From Cristatella mucedo (taxonomy: Eukaryota; Bryozoa; Phylactolaemata; Cristatellidae), in NCBI GenBank assembly GCA_009760855.2, contig WPIO01000046.1, positions 1,119,001 to 1,183,000 of the forward strand: a stretch of DNA of 64,000 nucleotides. Reading direction: 5' to 3'. A program made the position numbers and the translations under genes. The notes below the pieces were generated by a model. The model saw only the letters and a list, made by a program, of their open reading frames with translations, had not been told where the DNA came from and searched no databases. Below are positions 53,701-62,800 of the stretch, piece by piece. Each line of letters opens with the position of its first letter. Position 1 is the first letter of the stretch.

Positions 53701-56700
53701 CAGGCGCGCTTCACATATGCCTTGGGAGCTCGAGCCCGCTACCTCGGTCATCAAATATGTTCACCTTGACCTCGGTCGTTAAAGGCAAGCACTTTAGCCA
53801 CTGGGCCCAACCAGCACGGGCGGCTGACCGTAGCCGGGATGGACGTAGTTGGGAAAGCCACCAAGAAGTCCGAGGAGCCTCTTGATGTCCTTATCTCGGT
53901 TTACTGTTGCAGATTAGCTCGATTTTGCTTGAGAAATGTGTTACTTCATTGATTGGTGTTGTTGGGATGTAGATGACGCCAGTAAGTATCCGGTTCTGCA
54001 TATTTAGCCGAACTCGAGTCGAGTTCACTGTCAAGAAACTAGTCACGCCTACATACAGCTAGAAGGGACCCTAGTACAGCGTGCTGCACCAAACTCACAT
54101 CATTTACTCTGGGTAGCGTAAAGAAATCGTTTGCTGCCTCGTTCCTGCTAGGCCACCCCCACACACACCCAGAGTGGAGGAGGGGCTGGCCAGACTGACA
54201 GGCAGGGGCTTGGTTGAAGGTCTGTCGCCCCATCGGCTAACTGCTTGATTAATTGCTATGTACTCACTTGAGCATTCAGCTCAACTCCTGTCACTTGCCT
54301 CGGTGAATGCCGTCTTGATAAGAATGTGCTAAGGCTTGCTTGCTCCACTGCCAGGTGTGCTGCTTGCTGCTCCCTCCTGCTGCTTCCCTTCACGCCTGTA
54401 TGTACGTTCTGAGACTTGTAGAAATAGTGTCACGTGATACAAAAAAGGCATGCAGGAAGCAGATGTGCGCGACCTATTCGTGTCTGAGCAACTTTCCTCT
54501 ACCCTCTCCGCACCCCTCCTTGCAGTGGCACCGTGCTGCTGTCCGAAATGTGCTTCTGTGAGAATGATTGCATGCTGAGCCGTGCAAAGAAGCCGACAGT
54601 GAACGGTTGCCACTGTTGTTCGCTCCTGAGAAAGCCCTTGCTTAGTTACCGCAGTTTTGTTCGTGCAAACGTTACGCCATCTAGAGGCAGCGGAATCCCG
54701 TGAAAGCCAGCCGCGTGCTCACTGGCCTATGCTACGCACGTGAACGGCCTTCGTGTACGCTTTGCGTAGCTCGTGCCTGTTGCTTAGCGCTCGACTGATG
54801 ATGCATCTCTTCTTTCCCCCGATACTTGTCGCTACAGGTGCCCGAAGCTGCACCTAAAGCAAAGGGCTTTGCTCGGCTGTGCCGAAAGCCTCCGCCCGTT
54901 CCGACCAGCAGCCCATCAGCCGCGCCAGAGAGCAAGACGAATGGATCGCCGGACTTGCCAAAATATCAAGTTCGTTAGATCGTTCCGAGTGGCTATTGTG
55001 GCAGATCGCTGTCTTTGCTTGTTCTTGCCTCGGTATCCGGAAATCGACACGCACGAGCGAGCTGCAGTCAACTACTGCTGCTACGTACGGCATGTGTAGC
55101 GTAGACATTTGGCAATGGGTGTTTGTAGCGGGAGTAGTTTTGAGGCCGTAAAGTCGGGCCTTCGTGCGCAGCCGCCATGTGGGCGGCTCAGCAGTGAAGG
55201 GGGTGAGGGTGTGCACCGCCGCCGCCATTGCTGAAGCGCCAGAGTGACGCTGCAGCTGGTTCCGTTCCGTCCGGTGCGTGCCCACGATGCTCTGCTTATA
55301 TCCTGCCTGACCAGCGCTGTGCCTCTTTTAGTTCAACAGCCACCATAGCAGCCCCGACGTTCATTTACTTGGAGAAATGGTGTTTGGAACTGCAGCTCTC
55401 TCGTACAAAGGACCCAGTTTGAAAGTCCACACGCTTAAGTGAGTCTTGTCTTGTGCGAGGCAAGCCTAGTACCTCCTCCTGGCCAGGCGAGGCGAAGGAA
55501 TGTTCCGTCTGCCACCTCATTCCTGCCGCCTGTAGGACACATCCGGTGTTACTTTTACTTTGCAATGCAGTGTGTGCGCACACATTCTAGTGTCGTGGCT
55601 TGTCGCTGCAGTGGTTCGTCACGTGCGCTTTGCAGATGTCCGCAGCAGCTCCTCATTTCAACAGTGTTCATACCCAGCTGCAGAGCCTCCCGCGGACCCA
55701 ACACTGTAAGGTCAGTGCCGTGCTCGCTGGGTGGCGACACCGAGGCCGGCGACACTGCCGGATTTGTCTAGCCTAGCGTAGGACTGTTGTGGACATGCGT
55801 GGCTGCATGGCCCTTGAAAGACTAGTCGGAGAATAATGCTAGCAATGACAAATTAGATCTCGAGCTGATGGTGAATTCGTTAGCCTCGACATTTGGCTGC
55901 AGCTTTCTTTGCTTCTTGCTGCTGTGATGAACACTTCTTTGCCCTGTTGATCGCTGGTACGGTGCCAAGTTTTTTAATTAACGTGGTCCTCCCGACGTGC
56001 CTTCTGCGGTTGCACTGAAACAAAATGCATTTGTCAGGGACAAATGAAAGCGGTGCAGCAGTCAAGCGCTCGTTAGAAAGAGGTGGCTGGGGAGCCCTCT
56101 TCACCAGTCCGTCTTCAAAGCCGGTTGCCTGGCCTGCCTAATCCCTATGAGGTGTGCAGGCCGCCTCGTGACCACCGAGAAAGACCGGATAGGGGTAACA
56201 CAAGATGGTGCTACCCAGGCCTCCAGGCTCCCAACCGCGCGCGTGCGCACATACGCAAGGCTTCCACCTCTCTGCGTAGCGGGAGCCTTGGAATTGTCTT
56301 CGTTGTCTCGAATCGGTTGCCGTGATCGTGAAATGAGAGCATCTAGCCACTGTGCTAAGATCCAGAGATCCGTGACCATTGACCTTTCTCCTCTAGACCT
56401 CTCTTCGCATCCACTGTCATTTCGTCCCTGGGGTACTATAACAGTATCTCGTGAGCCAGCCTGTAATGAATTGCATTTCACTCGTTCTCATTGGGTTTTT
56501 TTATTGATCAGCTAGCTATGTTAATGTCACCCTTGGCCCACTGCATATCGCTTCTCCCTGCATCAAGAGAAATCTCTGGGGCATAAGATAGCTGATAGCA
56601 GCCCATTTGGTCGTCGAAGCTTGGACCCTGCCGGCCTTGTTCGCACGACCCGAGTGACGCTGTTGCAGTGCTCCGCCCTCCGTTTAGCTGGGTCGTTTCA

Positions 56701-56776
56701 CCCCTTGCTTGGCTCGCTTGCCCAAAAGGTTGCACGAAGTTACTGACTAGCGTGCTGTGCTCACACTACTTTTCGT

Positions 56777-56841
<65 letters not shown>

Positions 56842-59800
56842 TCTCTCTCTCTTCCTGCTCGCCTTTCGGCCTCCCCCTCCGCTATCACTTTTAGTACCGT
56901 TGCTCTTGCTCTGCGGGACCTAGTTTGTTGTGGATTCCACTTGCAGCTTCCTTTTCTGAGCTGTTGCTAACTTACTGCTGTCCTTGCTTACCTGCTTATC
57001 TATCTTTTCCCCACTGTAAACTGGATTCGGCTAGCTGACTTGTTGGGCATATTATGCGCTTCGCGCGAGATCTGCTGCCACCGACTGCGCCGCAAGCGAG
57101 AGCGTGCAGCTCGACTCGTGCCTTTGCTCCCGTTCGGCCTCTCCTATGGAGGAGCTGAATACTTGGCACCAACCAAAAAATAAAATTAAACAACAAGCGG
57201 AAGCTTAAGATGCCGACCTCCGGCCCTGCCATGCCATTGGCCGCCATTGTTGTTCGGTCTGCATCGGTTTTGCGCTCGGCGGCTATCGCTTAGTTTGGCT
57301 CTCGTCTTTACCTCGGCTGCCTTGTACGCCAAGGCAGCCGAGGTAAAGTTTGATTAGTGGCTTTTGCTGCCGCTCGCTTGGCCCCCAATGCAACGATGCA
57401 AGGAAGTGGCTGCGTTTGTTTGGAGGGAACCAGTCCCAGCCTAATGTGAGCAGCAGCGTCGGTCCTTGACCCGGTGATCCTGCCCGAGTGTGCGCAATGC
57501 CGGCTGCTCTTCTGCCCCTCTTTGCAGCTGCAGCGGTGGAGCGTCAGTTGGGACTGGCGTGACCTTGACAATAGCTAGACACGAGTGTCGAGCCATGTAA
57601 TTTGCTGCTCCGTTCTGCGGCAATCGCTGATCGCGCGATCGCGGCTGCGTTTCTGCGCTTCTTTTCCAGCCTATGTGTGAGGTGCCCAGGGAGAGTTTTG
57701 GCTCCTCTCACTTAGGGTGCTATTCAAATGCATTAGCGTTAAAATTACAGTTTTGCAGCTGCTTCGAGTGCTAGTTTTGTGATGTGGGGCAAGCTGTTTG
57801 GCGACCTGGCGGGATTGGCATTGCCTCTAGTGCTTCTTTTCTTGTTTTTATCCAGTGATGGCGAGTGTCCCACCGTCGATCCGCTATTGGGGCCTGCATC
57901 ACTTGCCGAGGTTACCGTACCGCGTGACATTGCCAGTACTGGTGCTGCTGCGCAGCAGAAGCCTGAAATTGGTAAGGCATTGAGCCAGCATTGAGTGTTG
58001 CTTGCACTTCGTCTGCTCAATGTGTGCAGGATGGCGACTTTCGCAGACTGCTACCGCTCCCGGGTGCCTGTTTGGCCTGTTCACTGCTTCGGCGCCGTTG
58101 CTTGTAGCCCATAGCCTGCCCATGGACGTCCCGAAAAGCAGCGGTGCTCGAGCGTGCCAGGCGAGAGACCACGACAGCGGCTTCTCGAATTCCTCCCGTA
58201 CGTTAGCGCCGAGCTGCCAGTAGTGTTTGTTGCTTTCGGCCGTCTGCTGCTCTCTGCTAAGCCTAGCTGCTTGCAGGGCGGCTTATCTTGCTCTCTCTTC
58301 CGGGCTCTTTCAGTGACTTCGAGCGGCAGCTGGCAGCAGGTGTCGTTTCCGCCATCGCCTGCCGGAAGCTCGTGCAGTGTGAACTCGACCAGCTGCAACA
58401 GCCTGCAGCGGCGCTGGCGCCGCAGCCTGCAGTGTAGCCTAGACTATGGTGTTCCGAAACCGCCGCCTCGCTATAACTACGATGACATGTCGTCGAGCAG
58501 CGTCGAGGTGCGTACAAGTGCCTCAGTGCCGCCGTGGCACTTGTCCCGGATGCTTCGTGGTTGCAAAAATCGACAAGAAAGAGAGATCGAAAATTTCGCA
58601 AAGGCTGCGTGCGGTGCCTGATAATGTGCAATGATAATATGCCTGTCTGTGTGCGTGTGTTTGTGTGGACGCTGTGGTTAGAGCCAGCTCTGCCGAATTT
58701 GTGATGCTTACCAATGCACCCGATTGTCTAGTTGACACTTTTGAGGGTTTGGGAGCATATAACTTAAAGGCAAGGTCTCCAGAAGATTTGAGCTTGTTAA
58801 GAGACACACCTAAACGACTTGAGCCAGTTGAGTGGCTGGTACTGCATCAAATTGTTAATAAGGCCTGCAGATTTATTTTGTTTATCCACCTGAATGCTAC
58901 CGTATAACTTATCAAAGAATGTGACAGTGTGACACATTCAAATATGCAAACCTAAGCAGTCTAAGAACCGCATTTTTGAGTGCATTGAAATCAAGTTTTT
59001 GTCACTCACTTTTAGGTCCCTCCGTACTCTTGCTCCTCCCTATCGATCAGAACTTCACTTCCTCGAGGCGTGCCACTGACTCTTCTGACTCAGATCGTTC
59101 AGCTGTGCCTCAAACCAACCTCAAATTCTTTGGAGACGGTGCCTTTAGTTCGTTGGCTCCCACAGCCAGGAGCTCACTCCCACTGACATCGCCACATCCT
59201 GTTACCTGACAACATTTAAAATGAAGCTAAAAAGCACCCGTTTCTCACAGCATTTGCTGAGTCCTTGTGTTTTGTGCTTTGTATGCTAATGCATGCTGAC
59301 ACCGTGCATGTAACCACTAACCATATTTGCACATTGGCACTGTGCATATCATCTTTAAACGATTGCAGCATGTGTTAAGTGCCCAGAAAGAGACCAAGTT
59401 CTCTGAGGGTGCTATACAATTGTATTTGTATTATAATTATGTTTTTGCATACATTAATCGTGATGTAACTACGTTATCCTCATTATTGATCGGCATGATC
59501 TGCTTGAGGCTAGCCGATCCCGTCCAGGGGGCCTCTGCCTCTGCCAACCACCTCTGCACAGGCATCTGATTGCTTTGCAGTGACAGCGTCGTAATGGTGT
59601 TTACTATTAGTATAAAACACGAGCAGCTCACAGCCTGTGGACTCGCTTCGCTCAGTCATGGTAGTTCTGTCGAAGAAGATAAGTCGCAGAAGCTGTGCCG
59701 TCTTGCCACGTGATGCAAATGCGCCATCTTGCCACGTGATGGACTTTCTCACTTTAATTAATAGAGATATTATTACCCCTACGAGAGCTAAATCTCTATG

Positions 59801-62800
59801 TAGACACTTCACATTAGATAGGGAGGAGAGTGATTTCTCGGCTAATTCGAATTCCTATGTAGATCGTTTGGTCAAACCTGCTACATGCGGACCATGTGAT
59901 TATGCAGGAGAATTTTTTGAGGTGCACTCAAAGCCCAAGCTGTAGGTGCACAATCCATAACCAACTGTGTTGCATGTAGTGCAGCAGCTGGGCGTGGCTG
60001 GGTTAGGATAAAAAGGGAATGAAGTTATGTGCTGTTTATCTTCGGTTCAATTTAAGTTCATACCCATAATAATAATAATAATAAATACCAGCTGATTTAA
60101 TAGTTTCTTTTTGTATAGCAACAGAAGAGCCCTTAAGGCTATTACCACCTTGCAGCAGCAATAAAGGATCGCCCACCGCACGATTCGAACCCGCAATCTC
60201 GGGACTGAGGTCGTGAAAGCAACCGCCTTACCTGGTAATAATTATAATAATAATGAACTTGATAAAGCGCCCTCAGAGAACTCAATCTCTTTCTAGGCGC
60301 TTTACATTTGCTGCAAAGTGAAATGCAATTGAATGGTAAGTAAAATCATGCTTGAAAAACATGTCTAGATCTAATGATGTTATCTACATCATTAGATCTA
60401 GACCGTGGTAGTCTTGCTGGCAAAAATCAATTTCCATGTCAGGTTTGCATATGTAGATTGCGTTGCAGTCATTAAGTCCTGTCGCATTGTGCCGCATCGC
60501 ACGCTGCACTATTATTGTCATCGAGTTTGGGGCCTATCAGTATGGGTGTGGCAGGTGCTAGACGAAGCAGCCGGCCATGTGATATCCCCATCAGATAGTA
60601 AGTGGGCTAATTGCAGTACCTTGTAAGCATCTATTGTTTGTCGTTGGTACAATTGTTCCACTTCTTGCGCATGTGCACGTGAGCTATGTCGTAGATGAAA
60701 TAAATTGACTGATCTCTTTGAGATAGGAAGGGGGAGAGAGAGAGCGAGAGAGTGAGAGAGAGATATTTCACCGTTGCATTATCTGAATGTTTCAGAAGTC
60801 AGTCAGACAGCAGCTGGAAATTTGCTGCCGTGCCGCTGTTTCCGGTTCGCGTATTTCCTGCCCGTAGCATATCGTGACCGGGCATTCGTTCGTGATGATT
60901 TCTCTCGGCCTCCGTTCCGCGGATGGGGGCGCCTGATGACTCGCAAGCAAGGCTACCGACGCTCGATCGCCCCCAAAGCAGCTCGGTGTATTTATCGCCT
61001 CCTCTTGCAGCCTGTGCCCTCTCGGCTTCGGCACGCAAAAGTGGGAATGGGAGTCCTGTTCAAGGAGTACGGCGACGAGGCTGCCCAGCGCATGCAAGAG
61101 TTCTTCTTCTCCCACGTCACGCTGGTCGAAGGGCGCATGAACAAGCTTCGCCTCGTCGTGGAAGCTGCACGCATTGGAAAGGCGAACTGGCAGGTGGCCG
61201 TGATGGAGGTACAGCCTGCCTGATCAGCTGCCGCCGCCCCTCGCGGCCGCGCCAGCCGCTGAGATGTTTGTGGCCTCGAGACTTGGCTGCTGCCGCAGTC
61301 TTCGGTCGTTGCGGCTCGACGCCTGGACGACGACGCAGTGGCAGCAATGCGTTCTGGGTGGGTGCCTGACGCTGCCTGTTTCAACGTGCAGGCTTTCGAA
61401 GAATTCCAGCAAGAAATCTACGACCTGTACACGGCGCCGCGCCTTCCTAATCCCGTGTGGCTCGACATGATGGCTCTCGCTCTCCATCGACGAATGCTTT
61501 GCGACGCATTCATGAAGGAGTTATCGGGCCTGATAGATAAATACGACACGAAGCAAACTAACTTGTAAGTTCTTGCGAGAGCACCTCGAGCGCACGTGCC
61601 ACCCACCCCGACCATCCTTCGCCAGCCTGCCGCTCGTGGCCTGCGTCGTTTGAGGGCAGTTTCCGCCGTTGGAGGCTTGACTGCAGCCAGCTGGGCTCGG
61701 CGCTGTCGACGCTTTGCGAGCAGCAGCGCCTAGGGGGCGGCAGTCGCATGGCGCCGCTGCTACCCTGATCGTCGTTTGCAGCTTTCTCAGCACGCTGCTC
61801 ACCGCCACTCTGACCTATCACCTCTCGTGGGTGCCGACCGTCATTCCAGCCGGCGTGACTACGTCGCGGACCTACTACTCTGACAAGCACACGGCTAAAT
61901 GGGTGGGTGCGAGACCTGCCGTACCTGCTGCCGTACGATAGTGCTCGACCTTCTCGAGCGTGGCCGGCTCTGCTGCCTCTCGAGCTCAGCGCGTGCCTGG
62001 GCTCGGTGCGACTAACGCTGCTCTCTGTTGCTGCCACCGCCTCGTTTCAGCTGGACCTGCTCACGCGATCGCACCCGTACAACCCGCTCTGGGCACAGCT
62101 GAGGTGAGCGCCAGCGAGGAGGCTGCCTGCCGCTGCTCAGCAGCAGCAGCAGCGTCTGTGTCGCTCGCTCGCGCTGCATCGGGTCCGCCTGCTGCCCCCC
62201 ACCCATTTATTTTCTTGCGCGTTTCTCGCCGTCTGACGCAGCGCTCTCTGCCACCCGATGCGTCCTGTGCGTGCGCTGCAGCGATCTGTGCGGAGCCATC
62301 GGCAGCCCGCTGCGGCTCGCACGCACCGTGGTGATCGGAAAGAAGGCCGAGGTCGTGCGCCGCTTCCTGTACATGCTGAGCTACTTCATCCGGTGCACGG
62401 AGATTCACGAGAACGCCGAAGAGTACACGGAGCAGGACTGTGCTGTCGTCGTCAGCAGCGGCTGCGCCGCGTCGGTCCAGTCGGCCGCGCCGTCCGGCGG
62501 CGGAGGAGGTGATGGTGCCACATCCGATGTGTACAGCTTTGGTAGCCTCACGTGGACGACCGACAACGGCACCACCGCCTGTTGCTCGTCCACGCAGCCA
62601 AGCGGCGGCGATGGTGTGAGCCTGAAAAGGAGCTCGAGCGGGGCGGCGGCGACTCCTGTCGCCGACTGCTGCCGCCGCCGCTCCGTGGCGAGCAGCGACT
62701 CGGTCGCTGCTGCGGCTTCCGTCATTGCAGGGAGCGGCGGCGGCACTAATTTGGGCGCCTCGTTCGGCGCTGCTGCCGCCATCGGTATGCCGGTCACCGG

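Larger units (their letters stand above)
48541..54837 (+). other. FNIP intron 2 (6.3 kb)
   Basis: LINE-2 3' UTR (48825), LINE-1 RT body (49440-51110), LINE-1 C-terminus with nested LINE-2 (51360-52400), SINE-A (52675), a 24-bp minisatellite (53362), SINE-B (53648). 53840-54830 shows nothing I can identify. Confidence 0.8.
55711..57855 (+). other. FNIP intron 5
   Basis: Contains a (CT)n tract (56779), a perfect 19-bp hairpin (57306) and a decayed LINE-1 tail (57675). No convincing extra exon. Confidence 0.7.
58508..61010 (+). other. FNIP intron 8 (2.5 kb)
   Basis: LINE-1 (58970), paired CACGTG repeats (59701), LINE-2-like remnant (59757), AAT repeat (60066), SINE-A (60090), LINE-1 tail (60238), hairpin (60363), GA-rich tract (60732-60767). 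Confidence 0.8.

Noticed and set aside
56669-56691. Possible 23-nt microexon in FNIP intron 5
   Set aside because: It would fix the exon 5/6 phase if the upstream donor were used, but its donor (GTCGTT) is poor and the downstream exon 5 donor already restores phase.
57779-57855. Hydrophobic open stretch upstream of FNIP exon 6
   Set aside because: Reads as a signal-like peptide but lies in the polypyrimidine tract before a good acceptor; no FNIP resemblance.
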